A stretch of 64,000 bases of DNA, from contig NZ_CP107996.1 in assembly GCF_036088315.1 (NCBI RefSeq), forward strand, positions 558,001-622,000, read 5' to 3'. This DNA is from Streptomyces sp. NBC_00344. GTDB taxonomy: Bacteria; Actinomycetota; Actinomycetes; Streptomycetales; Streptomycetaceae. How positions within the stretch are numbered: the stretch's first letter is position 1; each line of letters opens with the position of its first letter. The notes under the pieces are model-generated. The model had not been told where the DNA came from and searched no databases. It saw nothing but the letters and a program-made list of their open reading frames with translations. A program made the position numbers and the translations under genes. Shown in pieces: positions 35,309-44,062 of the stretch.

Positions 35309-37461
35309 ATCCGGTCGGGCGCTCCCGGCCTTGCGTAGTACCAGCCCTGCGCGGTGTCACAGCCGAGGTCCCTCAGCTGGTCGGCCTGCGCACCGGTCTC
35401 CACCCCCTCCACCGTGACCGCGAGCTCCAGGCTGTGGGCCAGCGCGACGATGCCCTCGACGATCTTGAGGTCCACCGGGTCGGCCGGGTGCTGCTGCATC
35501 GACTGGGTGAAGGAACGGTCCAGCTTGAGCACGCTCACCGGCAGCCTGCGCAGATTGGCGAGATTGGAGTAACCGGTTCCGAAGTCGTCGAGCGCGATGT
35601 CCACGCCCATCTCGGCCAGCTGCCGCAGCGGCTTCAGCAGGTCGTCGTCCGCCCCGATCAACGCCGATTCGGTGACCTCCAGGCAGAGTGCGCCGGGATC
35701 GAGCCCGGTGCGCTCCAGGACGGCGACGGTGTCCGCGACCAGGCCGGGATGGTAGAGCTGGGTGGGCGAGAGATTCACGTTGATGCGCAGCGGTCCGCCG
35801 TCGTTGTGAGCGGGGTGCCGCTGCTGCCAGCCCCTGGCCTGCCGCACCGACTCCTCGAGTACCCACCGGCCGAGCGGCACGATGAGCCCGGTGTGCTCGG
35901 CGAGGGAGATGAACCGGTCGGGACCGAGTACCCCGTGCTGCGGATGGGACCAGCGCACGAGAGCTTCCGCGCCGTGCACACTGCCGTCGCCGAGATGCAC
36001 CAGCGGCTGGTACTCGATGAAGAACTCACCGCGTTCCAGGGCGGCGGGCAGCGCTGTGGTCAGCCCGTGCCGGGTGATGGCACGGGCGTCCGCCTCGGCG
36101 TCGGCCAGCTGGAACCGGTTGCCTCCCGCCGCCTTGGCCCGGTACATGGTGATGTCCGCGCTGCGCAGCACCTCGGCGGGGCTCTGCGCGCCAGCCGGCC
36201 CCTCGACCACACCGATGCTGCCCCGGACGGTCAGTTCGCGGCCGTCGATACGGATGGGGGTGGCCAGCGCCGACAGAATCCGCACGGCCAGTTCCTCGAC
36301 CTCGTGCGCGGTGTTGTCGCCGGTGGTGAGCGCGACGAATTCGTCTCCGCCCAGCCGGGCCACCATCTCGCACGACGCGGTCGCGCAGCTCTGCAGCCGG
36401 TCAGCCACTTCGACGAGCAGCCGGTCCCCTGCCGAGTGGCCCAGGCTGTCGTTGATCGCCTTGAAACCGTCGAGGTCCAGGTAGCACAGGCCGAAGCGCA
36501 TCCCGTCCTTGGCGGCGAGCGCCTTGTCGAGGCGCTCGAAGAAGAGGGTTCTGTTGGGCAGGCCGGTCAGCGCGTCGTGCGTCGCCTCGTAGCGCAGCCG
36601 CAGGTTGAGCAGCCGGCGCTCCGTGGTGTCCTCCATCAGCGCCAGCTGGTACTGCGGCTGGCCCTCCTCGTCACGCAGCAGCGACACCGTCAGATTGGTC
36701 CACAGAACGGTGCCGTCATTGCGGTAGTAGGGCTTCTCGACCCGGTAGTGGTCGCGCTCCCCACGCACCAGCTCGGCATGCAGGCCCCACACCTGAGGGG
36801 CGTCCTCGGGGTGCACCCACTCGTTCACCTTGCGGCTGCGGACATGGTGGTCGAGGCCGCCGAACATCTGCAGCAGCGCGTCGTTGACCTCCAGGATGTT
36901 TCCGTCGAGGTCGGCGATGCCGATACCGATCGCCGCGTCCTCGAACACCGCGCGGAACCGGGTCTCGGTGACATGCAGGGCCTGTTCCGCGGCGCTGCGC
37001 GCGGAGAGCGCGGAGCGGGCGATCGCTTCCTGCTCCGCGAGGGTGCGCTCACGCAGGGCCTGTGAGAATCCGGCGGCGAGGGCGTGCTGGAGACGCGCGC
37101 AGCGGTTCCGGCTCTCCTCCTGGGTCAGCTCGGCAGCGTCCTCGACGCGGCCGCAGTAGAGCACCAGATACGAGTCGATCACACCGAGGGTGTGGCTGAG
37201 CGCGTCCGGGTCGGTGCAGTGCGCGGCGACGAGATCGGCCCCGACCCGGTGCGCGGGCGTCGGGTCGAAGGGCCAGGCGTGCAGGGCGTCGCTCAGCCGG
37301 CGGGCGAGCGGCAGCAGGTGCTGCTCGAACTCGGGCCTGGTGAGCGAGGTGGCGGTCGACGGGAAGATGGCCCGGCTCCAGATGGTCGCGAAGCGGCCCA
37401 GCCTGTCTTCGGGGCTGTCCTGGTCCGCCGGGGATCCCGCTTTCCGGTAGGGCACGTTCAC
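35278..37461 (-). CDS. rmdA: PAS-GGDEF-EAL c-di-GMP protein, RmdA-like
   Basis: 727 residues from a GTG that overlaps the upstream methyltransferase stop (GTGA). An N-terminal helical region of about 150 residues, PAS/PAC (about 155-290, FRAVFEDAAIGIGIADLDG), a GGDEF domain with intact RLGGDEFVAL and preceding LDGFKAINDSLGHSAGD, and an EAL domain with GAEALVRWSHP, NVNLSPTQL, DDFGTGYSNLANL and GVETGAQ. Both the cyclase and phosphodiesterase motifs are intact. The architecture and synteny with sdh match S. coelicolor RmdA (SCO0928), a cytosolic c-di-GMP phosphodiesterase needed for normal morphological development. The symbol is by that analogy. Confidence 0.85.
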   Translation of the reverse strand: MNVPYRKAGSPADQDSPEDRLGRFATIWSRAIFPSTATSLTRPEFEQHLLPLARRLSDALHAWPFDPTPAHRVGADLVAAHCTDPDALSHTLGVIDSYLVLYCGRVEDAAELTQEESRNRCARLQHALAAGFSQALRERTLAEQEAIARSALSARSAAEQALHVTETRFRAVFEDAAIGIGIADLDGNILEVNDALLQMFGGLDHHVRSRKVNEWVHPEDAPQVWGLHAELVRGERDHYRVEKPYYRNDGTVLWTNLTVSLLRDEEGQPQYQLALMEDTTERRLLNLRLRYEATHDALTGLPNRTLFFERLDKALAAKDGMRFGLCYLDLDGFKAINDSLGHSAGDRLLVEVADRLQSCATASCEMVARLGGDEFVALTTGDNTAHEVEELAVRILSALATPIRIDGRELTVRGSIGVVEGPAGAQSPAEVLRSADITMYRAKAAGGNRFQLADAEADARAITRHGLTTALPAALERGEFFIEYQPLVHLGDGSVHGAEALVRWSHPQHGVLGPDRFISLAEHTGLIVPLGRWVLEESVRQARGWQQRHPAHNDGGPLRINVNLSPTQLYHPGLVADTVAVLERTGLDPGALCLEVTESALIGADDDLLKPLRQLAEMGVDIALDDFGTGYSNLANLRRLPVSVLKLDRSFTQSMQQHPADPVDLKIVEGIVALAHSLELAVTVEGVETGAQADQLRDLGCDTAQGWYYARPGAPDRIHSLSLADAV

Positions 37462-38270
37462 GCCTTGAGCCCCACACCGACGAATCCGGCGAAGGCGTAC
37501 AGGTCCTCCGGGTCGACCGGTGTGTCCGGCCGCCAGTCGGGCATCGCGACCAGGCCGGGCTCCACGAGTTCGTACCCGGCGAAGAACCGGGCCACCTCCT
37601 CGGACGAGCGCATGACCAGCGGATTGCGGATGTTCCGGTAGACGCCCACCGCGCCTCCCGCCTGCTCCTGCAGGACGGGAATGCCCTCGTACGACGCATG
37701 GGTGACGATCAGCAGGCTGCCGGGTGCCAGCGCCTCGCGGAGTGCGACCACGGCGGCGTACGGATCGTCGGCGTCCTCGATGAAGTGGAGTACCGCGACC
37801 AGCAGGAGAGCCACCGGGCGGTCCAGATCGAGGAGCCCTGCGACCTCCGGGCTGTCCAGGATCTCCTGGGGCTTGCGCAGATCCGCGGCCAGCACGCCGG
37901 TCCGGTCATTGCCCTCGAGTACTGCCTTGCTGTGTGCGACCGCGACCGGATCGTGGTCCACGTAGACCACCCGGGCCTCCGGTTCGATGGACTGCGCCAC
38001 CTCGTGGACATTCCCGAACGTCGGAATACCTGAACCTATGTCGAGGAATTGCGTGATCCCCCGCTCGACCGCGTATCGGACGGCCCGGCGCATGAACGCG
38101 CGATTCGCCTGCATCACCTTGGGGAGGCCCGGCATGAACTCCATGGCTTTGCGGGCGGCTTCCCGATCCACCTCGAAATTGTGCGAACCGCCCAAGTAGT
38201 AGTCGTAGATCCGCGACACACTCGGCACCGAAAGATCGATGCCCTGCGGGGCCCAGGCAGGACGCTCCAT
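37458..38270 (-). CDS. SAM-dependent methyltransferase, DUF574/SAV2177 type
   Basis: 270 residues; ATG (MERPAWAPQGIDLSVPS) with GGAG 8 nt upstream. SVSRIYDYYLGGSHNFEVDREA is the signature opening of this actinomycete family, followed by the SAM-binding FLDIGSGIPTFGNVHEVAQ and VVYVDHDPVAVAHSK. The family is numerous in Streptomyces and its substrates are unknown. It overlaps the rmdA-like gene by 4 nt, implying co-translation with a c-di-GMP protein. Confidence 0.88.
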   Translation of the reverse strand: MERPAWAPQGIDLSVPSVSRIYDYYLGGSHNFEVDREAARKAMEFMPGLPKVMQANRAFMRRAVRYAVERGITQFLDIGSGIPTFGNVHEVAQSIEPEARVVYVDHDPVAVAHSKAVLEGNDRTGVLAADLRKPQEILDSPEVAGLLDLDRPVALLLVAVLHFIEDADDPYAAVVALREALAPGSLLIVTHASYEGIPVLQEQAGGAVGVYRNIRNPLVMRSSEEVARFFAGYELVEPGLVAMPDWRPDTPVDPEDLYAFAGFVGVGLKA

Positions 38271-38463
38271 CAATGTCTCCAACGAGTCGGCACGACGGTC
38301 CGGCCATGACCATGGCCAGTGTTCGAGCCGAATCTACTGATCCACCGCCAAGAGAGCGAGCAAAAACGGAAATTGGCGGTCCGTTATTGGTCACACGCCG
38401 GTGGCAAGTGCGTCCGGCCCGCCCTGCAGGGGGTGCAGGAACGGGCCGGAGAAGGGGGCGTAT

Positions 38464-39459
38464 CTACTTGCCGGCGCCCACCAGTTTCGCGTCGGGAGTG
38501 ACCGCGTACCACGTGCCGCCAACGCCCTGGCCATTGGTGTCTCCCGGTTTGGTGTCACCCGAGAAGGTATAGACGGGCCAGCAGTTGATCGACTGCTGCT
38601 TCAGTCCGTCGGGGCGGTTGAAGGTGACAAAGCCCTTCTTGATGATGTCCACGGTGTCGTTCTTCGCTACAGGAGCGACAACCGGCCACTTGGAGAGGCA
38701 GGCTCCGGTGCATGCCGACTTCATCGGCCACGCGGAGTCCTTTGTCAGCCGGTAGACCGTCATTCCACGCTTGTCCACGATGATGTCGCCGAGTTTGGGG
38801 TCCTTGCGCACCGAGAGACCGGGCAATGAGTCCGCCGATCCCGCCGCGGCGGCGCCTGCCGCGGCGGGCGCCGCCTTCTTCCCGTCGGGTGCGGACGCGA
38901 ACCAGGTGCCACCGACGCCCTGCCCCTTCGCGTCACCCGCTTTGGTGTCCTTGGCGTACCGGTACATGGGCCAGCCCGCAATGGTCAGCTGCTTCGTGCC
39001 GTCACCCCTGGTGACCTGGCCGATGAGTGCGGCGTCGGCGCCGGGCGCCGCGGTGACACTGCCTGCGGGAACGGGCGGCCAGGCCTTCACACAGTCGCCG
39101 TCGCAATTCGACTTCGGCGGGCTCGCGGTGTCCTTGTCGAATCGGTAGAGGGTGAGCCCCGCGCTGTCCGTCACCACCTTTCCCAGCTTCTTGCTGTCCC
39201 AGACGGCCAGCTGGCCTGCCGACTTCTTGGCTGCCGCGCTGGCGTCCGAGTCGGAGCCGTACCCGCTGCCGGACCCGTACCCGCCGCCGGTCCCGTAGCC
39301 GTCGTCCCCGGGCTGCCCGGCCGCCTGGCCGGCGGGCTGGGCGTCGCCCACTGTCTGTCCGTACGCGGACGAGGAGCCCTTGTCCTGACCGCACGCCGTC
39401 GTCAGCGCCAGCACTGCCACCGCCGTCACCGCGAGTGAGGCGTTCCGCCAGGTGTTCAT
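38464..39459 (-). CDS. SCO0930-type lipoprotein with two Lipoprotein_15 (COG4315) repeats
   Basis: 331 residues: signal peptide with lipobox LTTACGQ, a Gly/Tyr/Ser-rich linker (GYGTGGGYGSGSGYGSDSD), then two copies of a module built from LTLYRFDKDT ... CDGDCVKAWPPV and GWPMYRYAKDTKAGDAKGQG-VGGTWF, repeated as MTVYRLTKDS ... CTGACLSKWPVV and CWPVYTFSGDTKPGDTNGQG. Each carries a Cys pair and aromatic residues. It is exposed on the outer face of the membrane and the biochemical role is unknown. From memory the S. coelicolor homolog is SCO0930, close to RmdA. Confidence 0.85.
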   Translation of the reverse strand: MNTWRNASLAVTAVAVLALTTACGQDKGSSSAYGQTVGDAQPAGQAAGQPGDDGYGTGGGYGSGSGYGSDSDASAAAKKSAGQLAVWDSKKLGKVVTDSAGLTLYRFDKDTASPPKSNCDGDCVKAWPPVPAGSVTAAPGADAALIGQVTRGDGTKQLTIAGWPMYRYAKDTKAGDAKGQGVGGTWFASAPDGKKAAPAAAGAAAAGSADSLPGLSVRKDPKLGDIIVDKRGMTVYRLTKDSAWPMKSACTGACLSKWPVVAPVAKNDTVDIIKKGFVTFNRPDGLKQQSINCWPVYTFSGDTKPGDTNGQGVGGTWYAVTPDAKLVGAGK

Positions 39460-39670
39460 GTGTACTCCCGCTGTCTGTTGGGGGCTGCGGCACACGGTGT
39501 GCGCCGTACATGGCCCTAGGTACGGGCGCCGGGGCCCCTGGCGTTCAATGCGATCCGAGATAATTCCCGCGCCCCGCCCATCCGTTGGCCGTCTCAAACA
39601 CAAAGCCGCAGATCTCCCCCCTTCCGGCGAATCAGCGACGACCCCCGACTGTTGCCGCCCGGGACGGATC

Positions 39671-40177
39671 ATGATCCTCGGCATGTACCGATCGCCGGGG
39701 ACGCTCATACCGCTTGCCGCACGGCTGTTCGCCGCTGCCGGGCTCGTCTGGCTCACTCTGGCCACCACCGCACCCGCGGCTGCCAGCAACTGCTCCTACT
39801 CCTCCATCTCCCAGTCGGGAAAGGCGGATTCGTCCACTTCGATCGCGGTGGGCGGAGGCAACGGAAGCTGTTCGGCGGGGCCGGCGCCCCGACCGGTCCC
39901 GAAACCGCCTCCGCCTCCGCCACCGCCTCCACCTCCACCCCCGCCTCCCGTGTACCACCCGGCGCCCCCGCCCCCGCCCCCGCCGCCACCACCACCGGCA
40001 CCCAAGCCCTCGGTGCGCCCGAAGCCGCCCGCACCGAAGCCGGTTGCGCTCCCCGACTACCGGGCGCCGGTTCGCAAGAAGCCGTCGAGCGGTCCTTCCA
40101 TCGTCACCCTCACCCTGCTGATCACGGCTCCCGCGGTCTTCGCCGTCGCCGTACTCCGCCCGCGCTCATCGCGCTGA
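39671..40177 (+). CDS. secreted polyproline protein with C-terminal membrane anchor
   Basis: 168 residues. Signal peptide (LFAAAGLVWLTLATTAPAAAS), a short Ser/Gly domain, then two uninterrupted proline runs of 15 and 11 residues separated by VYHPA, a Pro/Lys linker and a C-terminal hydrophobic helix (IVTLTLLITAPAVFAVAV) ending RPRSSR, a sorting-like positive tail without LPXTG. The proline rod could span the cell wall. Its translation should depend on EF-P. An ATG at 39683 is an alternative start. It is divergent from the lipoprotein gene. Confidence 0.65.
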   Translation: MILGMYRSPGTLIPLAARLFAAAGLVWLTLATTAPAAASNCSYSSISQSGKADSSTSIAVGGGNGSCSAGPAPRPVPKPPPPPPPPPPPPPPPVYHPAPPPPPPPPPPPAPKPSVRPKPPAPKPVALPDYRAPVRKKPSSGPSIVTLTLLITAPAVFAVAVLRPRSSR

Positions 40178-40208
40178 CCGCTCGCTTCTACGACCGCCGG
40201 AGACACCT

Positions 40209-40973
40209 GTGTCGGAATGGCTTGTTCTCACGATCGCGATGGCCGCGGCCTGTGCCGTCGTCCTGACCATCGCGTTCATCAACAACCGACGGGTCGGGGA
40301 CGACGATGACCCGTCGGAGACTCCCGACGTCATCGAGTACATGACGATGATGATCGGCGTGATCTACGCAATCGTGCTGGGTCTGGCCATCGCCGGCGTC
40401 TGGGAGGGACGCAGCGCCGCGCAGGAGTCGGTACGCCTGGAGGCCCAGGCACTGCACGAGGTGGACGCCCGCTCGGCGGTGTACCCGGCAGCGGTGCGCG
40501 GCCGCATCCGCAGCGATGTCGGCACCTACGTCAGCTACGTGCTGGACACCGAGTGGAAGCACATGGGCGACCACGGCGATCTCACCGCCCGCGGCGGCAG
40601 GCTGCTGGATCAGGTACGCCGGGACGTCACCGACTACAAGCCGAAGAACGATCACGAGGGGCAGGCCTATCAGCCGCTGGTCGACCAGGTGGCCGCAGCC
40701 GACGACGCTCGCGGTTCCCGGGGGCAGAGTGCCGGCGCGACCATGCCGGGGGTGGTCTGGTTCGGCCTGATCATCGGCGCTTTGATCACCGTCGGACTGA
40801 TCTTCACACTGCAGATCCGCCGTTCCGCGAAGGAGCTGCTGCTGGCCGGCCTCTTCAGTGCACTGATCGCGTTTCTGCTCTTCCTCATCTGGGACTTCGA
40901 CGCGCCGTTCGGGCGGGGCATCTCCGCCACCGCTTCACCATTCCTCGACCTTTTCCCGCAGGCCGGAAAGTAG
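40209..40973 (+). CDS. membrane protein, DUF4239-like
   Basis: 254 residues from GTG. An N-terminal helix (WLVLTIAMAAACAVVLTIAFI), a second (MMIGVIYAIVLGLAIAGVW), a long soluble helical part (SAAQESVRLEAQALHEVDARS), and two C-terminal helices (VVWFGLIIGALITVGLIFTLQ and LLLAGLFSALIAFLLFLIWDF). This arrangement fits DUF4239 (bestrophin-like) membrane proteins. Function unknown. It starts 31 nt after the polyproline gene on the same strand and may share its transcript. Confidence 0.7.
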   Translation: MSEWLVLTIAMAAACAVVLTIAFINNRRVGDDDDPSETPDVIEYMTMMIGVIYAIVLGLAIAGVWEGRSAAQESVRLEAQALHEVDARSAVYPAAVRGRIRSDVGTYVSYVLDTEWKHMGDHGDLTARGGRLLDQVRRDVTDYKPKNDHEGQAYQPLVDQVAAADDARGSRGQSAGATMPGVVWFGLIIGALITVGLIFTLQIRRSAKELLLAGLFSALIAFLLFLIWDFDAPFGRGISATASPFLDLFPQAGK

Positions 40974-41005
40974 GTGGTCGACCGGGAAGGAGATAGCCTC
41001 CTGGC

Positions 41006-41467
41006 GTGACAGATCAGCAGCCTCACCAGTTCGAACGCGGTACAGACGGTCCCAAGGTGATCGTCGTCGGCATAGACGGTTCCGAGTCGTCGTTGCGTGC
41101 CGCCGCGTATGCCGGGGGGCTCGCCAGACGGCAGAACGCCCTGCTCGCGATCGTGTATGTGCAGCCTGTGCTCTCGGCGGGGGCCTCACTCGGGGCCTCC
41201 GTCGCCGACACCACCGGTGAGATCGCCGAGGGCCTGGTGGCCGAGATCCGGACAGCCACCGAGCGGGTGAAGGGGATATTCGCCGTGCGGTGGGAATTCC
41301 ACACCTTCCGCGGGGATCCCTTCAACGGTCTGGTCACCGCGGCGGACGAGCTGAAGGCGGACGCCGTGGTGGTCGGCGCGTCGGAGTCGGCCGGCCACCG
41401 AATCGTCGGGTCGGTCGCCGTCCGCCTCGTCAAGACCGGGCGGTGGCCGGTCACCGTCGTCCCGTAG
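41006..41467 (+). CDS. universal stress protein
   Basis: 153 residues, single UspA domain: VIVVGIDGSESSLRAAAYA (first strand and loop), DAVVVGASESAGHRIVGSVAVRLVKTGRWPVTVVP. The C-terminal G-x2-G-x9-G(S/T) ATP-binding pattern is only partly kept (GASESAGHRIVGSVAVRL), so nucleotide binding is uncertain. Its stop lies 6 nt from the convergent CapA-like gene. Confidence 0.88.
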   Translation: MTDQQPHQFERGTDGPKVIVVGIDGSESSLRAAAYAGGLARRQNALLAIVYVQPVLSAGASLGASVADTTGEIAEGLVAEIRTATERVKGIFAVRWEFHTFRGDPFNGLVTAADELKADAVVVGASESAGHRIVGSVAVRLVKTGRWPVTVVP

Positions 41468-41473
41468 TCCGCG

Positions 41474-42667
41474 TCATTCGCCCATGGTCAGGCCCTGCGC
41501 AGCGGCTCCGCGGCTGAGCACCGCGCGCCGGACGGCCTTCTCGGCCACCTGGTAGTCCTTGCGTCCCGGGGCCCGGCGCAGCGCCTCCGGGAGAGCGACC
41601 ACCCGCCCCTTCTGCACGTCCATCCACTGCGGGACGAACTCCGCCTTTTTCACCACCCAGCGCTGCCCCGGTTCCGCCGGGGGGCCGAAGGTGAAGCGTC
41701 CGATGGAACTCTGGTTGCCGCGGGGGTCGACCACGTCCGGTGGATTGACCATCGCACCGGCGACCTGATCGCCCATGCCGTAGATGATCCAGGTGCCGTT
41801 GACCTTCTCGTACGCCTGCGGAATATGAGCGTGGGTGCCGAGGATCAGATCGATGTCGGGCCTGCCCTTGGTGGTGGAGGCGGTGAGCCGGTGACCGAGC
41901 GTCAACTGCTGCTCGTCGGGGGCCTCCTGCCATTCGGTGCCCCAGTGCAGGCTGACCACCACCACGTCGGCACCTGCCTTCCTGGCCGCCCTGGCGTCCG
42001 CAATGATCTTCTGTTCGTCGATGAGATGCACCGCCCAGGGCCGGCCTTCGGGCTGCGGGAAGCCGTTGGTGTCATAGGTGTAGGCGAGTTGGGCCACCAA
42101 GGCGCCACCGGCCCGCATCAGCGCGGGGCGTGCGGACTCGGCGGCGGTTCGGCCGGATCCCGCATGCTTGACGCCTGCCTTGTCCAGGGCCTCCAGCGTT
42201 CTGCGGATACCATCGGCGCCCGCGTCCAGCGTGTGATTGGAAGCGGTTGAACAGGAGTCGTAGCCGGTGGCACGCAGGCCGGCTGCCACCTCGGGCGGTG
42301 ACTTGAACGTGGGGAATCCGGTGAAGGGCCCGCCGTTCGCCCCGTACACCGTTTCCATGTGGCAGATCGCCAGATCCGCCCGGGAGATGACCGGTGCGAC
42401 CCCGGCGAGCATCGGCCGGAAGTCATAGCCGTGCCCGCCCGCGTCCGTGTGGGCCAAGCGGATGATCGAGGCATGCGGGAGTACGTCGCCCGTTCCGACG
42501 AGCGTGAATCCGCGGACATCGGACTGCGTGCTGCCGGCAGCGCCGGACGGCGCGGGCCGCTCCGGGTCCGCACGCGGGTACGGGGTCTGTTCCGGTCCAC
42601 CGCAAGCGGCGAGGGCGAGCAGAAGGGCGGCGGACGCCACCAGAGAGAGACTTTTACTATTTGTCAT
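41474..42667 (-). CDS. CapA-like (PGA synthesis) metallophosphatase-fold lipoprotein
   Basis: 397 residues from MTNSKSLSLVASAALLLALAACGG, a lipoprotein signal with LALAACGG. PGA_cap/CapA domain: FTLVGTGDVLPHASIIRLAH, DLAICHMETVYGANGGPFTG, STASNHTLDAGADGIRRTL, VVSLHWGTEWQEAPDEQQ, LILGTHAHIPQAYEK and WIIYGMGDQV, keeping the metal-binding Asp, Glu, Asn and His set. The family is linked to poly-gamma-glutamate capsule, but most actinomycete members are of unknown substrate. The region before the start is unusually A+T-rich and has no obvious ribosome site. Confidence 0.85.
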   Translation of the reverse strand: MTNSKSLSLVASAALLLALAACGGPEQTPYPRADPERPAPSGAAGSTQSDVRGFTLVGTGDVLPHASIIRLAHTDAGGHGYDFRPMLAGVAPVISRADLAICHMETVYGANGGPFTGFPTFKSPPEVAAGLRATGYDSCSTASNHTLDAGADGIRRTLEALDKAGVKHAGSGRTAAESARPALMRAGGALVAQLAYTYDTNGFPQPEGRPWAVHLIDEQKIIADARAARKAGADVVVVSLHWGTEWQEAPDEQQLTLGHRLTASTTKGRPDIDLILGTHAHIPQAYEKVNGTWIIYGMGDQVAGAMVNPPDVVDPRGNQSSIGRFTFGPPAEPGQRWVVKKAEFVPQWMDVQKGRVVALPEALRRAPGRKDYQVAEKAVRRAVLSRGAAAQGLTMGE

Positions 42668-42850
42668 ATTTACATTCGAAACAGCATGACCGGCATCTTC
42701 AAGTCTCCATACGGTCAGGTAGCTGAAATGGACGCACGTGTGAGGCATCAAGGGCCGTGTACGGCCGGCGACCGCTCGGCGTGCCACTCGTCGCACCGTT
42801 CAACCGCTCGTCGCAGAGATGTGTGCGGACGCTGTCGCTCACTGCCCCTG

Positions 42851-43420
42851 GTGCGCTCCCATACGCCCGTGACCCTGACACCGACACGTCCCGGCGCCGA
42901 CGAGCGGGCACTCGCGGACCTGCAGCACACCCATGGCCGGGCGCTGCTGCAGTTTCTGCTCGGGCTGACGTACGGCGACCGGCAGCGCGCCGAGGACCTG
43001 CTGCAGGAGACGATGGTGCGCGCCTGGCAGCATCCGGAGGCCTTCGAAGGGCCGTACGAGTCCATGCGGCCCTGGCTGTTCACGGTGGGGCGGCGGCTGG
43101 CCATCGATGCCCGCAGATCCCGGCTGGCCCGTCCGGCCGAGGTCAGCGACAACGTTCTGGAGTCGACCCCGGCCCCAGGTGACCTCACCGAGCGCTCGGC
43201 CGCGGCACTGGACGTACGCCAGGCGGTACGGGCACTGAGCCCCGAGCACCGTGACGTGCTGGTACAGATATATTTCCACGGGCTGAGCGTGCACGAGGCG
43301 GCGTCAACCCTCGGTATCCCGGCGGGCACCGTGAAGTCCCGTTCCCATTACGCGCTGCGCGCCCTGAGCCGCAAACTGCCTGGCTACCGGGCGGCTCCGC
43401 CCTGTGGACGCCCTACCTGA
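42851..43420 (+). CDS. ECF RNA polymerase sigma factor
   Basis: About 189 residues. Region 2: FLLGLTYGDRQRAEDLLQET, MVRAWQHPEAF and MRPWLFTVGRRLAIDARR. Region 4: LSPEHRDVLVQIYFHGLSVH and STLGIPAGTVKSRSHYALRAL. It directs transcription from a dedicated promoter set. The start could be this GTG or the GTG at 42869. No anti-sigma gene follows; the nearest zf-HC2 anti-sigma gene is at 47989, beyond an operon on the other strand. It resembles the SigL/SigK-like ECF group. Confidence 0.85.
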   Translation: MRSHTPVTLTPTRPGADERALADLQHTHGRALLQFLLGLTYGDRQRAEDLLQETMVRAWQHPEAFEGPYESMRPWLFTVGRRLAIDARRSRLARPAEVSDNVLESTPAPGDLTERSAAALDVRQAVRALSPEHRDVLVQIYFHGLSVHEAASTLGIPAGTVKSRSHYALRALSRKLPGYRAAPPCGRPT

Positions 43421-43539
43421 TCATCTCCGCCGGGATGCCAATCCCGCCTTTCTGCCCACGGCGCGCATCCGGCACCGGTTCAATGCTCCCTGGAGTGCCT
43501 GGGCAGTACCTGGCCGAGAGATGAAAGAGGCGAGACGGG

Positions 43540-44019
43540 ATGCGTCCCGAGAGCACCGACGGGACCGGCAGTGGTGAACTGCTGGTGCCGATGGACTGGA
43601 TGTACGCGGAGTACATCGCCGACGAGCTGCTGCGCACCGGCGATCTGATGCCACCGACAACGATCGAGTACCAGGCGGGGCGCGACGCCCTCGCCCTGAC
43701 CGTCTTCCTTTCGGACGGTGCGGCGGGCGGCGTCCGGATGGTGACGCGGCTCAACGAATGGCTGTCGCTCACCGCGTACGACAGCGGCTGGCGGGAGTGG
43801 GTCTGCGGACGGCTCGACCGGCTCGCCGCAGGCGGCGGGCCCGATCTGCCCCTGGCCAGGGCCGCCTGGAAGTGGCTCGAGGACACCGAGCTGCTGGCGG
43901 CGGACCTGGACGCGGTCGCGCCGGGCGCGGTGCCGGACGAAGCGGAAGGACCGCACGTGTGGACGCCTGCCTGGCAGCTGGGTCTGCCACTGGGCCATCT
44001 GGCGATCCACTTGTTCTGA
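43540..44019 (+). CDS. hypothetical protein
   Basis: 159 residues, acidic and soluble with no signal peptide. VPMDWMYAEYIADELLRTGD and WREWVCGRLDRLAAG look helical. DALALTVFLSDGAAGGVRMVTRLNEWLSL suggests a short beta hairpin. No family recognised. It lies 119 nt downstream of the ECF sigma gene on the same strand, so it could be co-expressed or under its control. GAGGCGAGA precedes the ATG. Confidence 0.6.
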   Translation: MRPESTDGTGSGELLVPMDWMYAEYIADELLRTGDLMPPTTIEYQAGRDALALTVFLSDGAAGGVRMVTRLNEWLSLTAYDSGWREWVCGRLDRLAAGGGPDLPLARAAWKWLEDTELLAADLDAVAPGAVPDEAEGPHVWTPAWQLGLPLGHLAIHLF

Positions 44020-44062
44020 ACACGCGCCGCGGCCGCCTGCGGCGTGGCCAGGACCGCGAGGC

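Noticed and set aside
35275..37065. 596-codon plus-strand frame
   Set aside because: Antisense to the GGDEF/EAL gene, whose motifs are intact.
39671..40034. CRISPR-like or tandem DNA repeat in the CCG/CCT-rich tract
   Set aside because: It is simply the coding sequence of two polyproline runs; no spacer-repeat structure. No CRISPR array was seen anywhere in the window.
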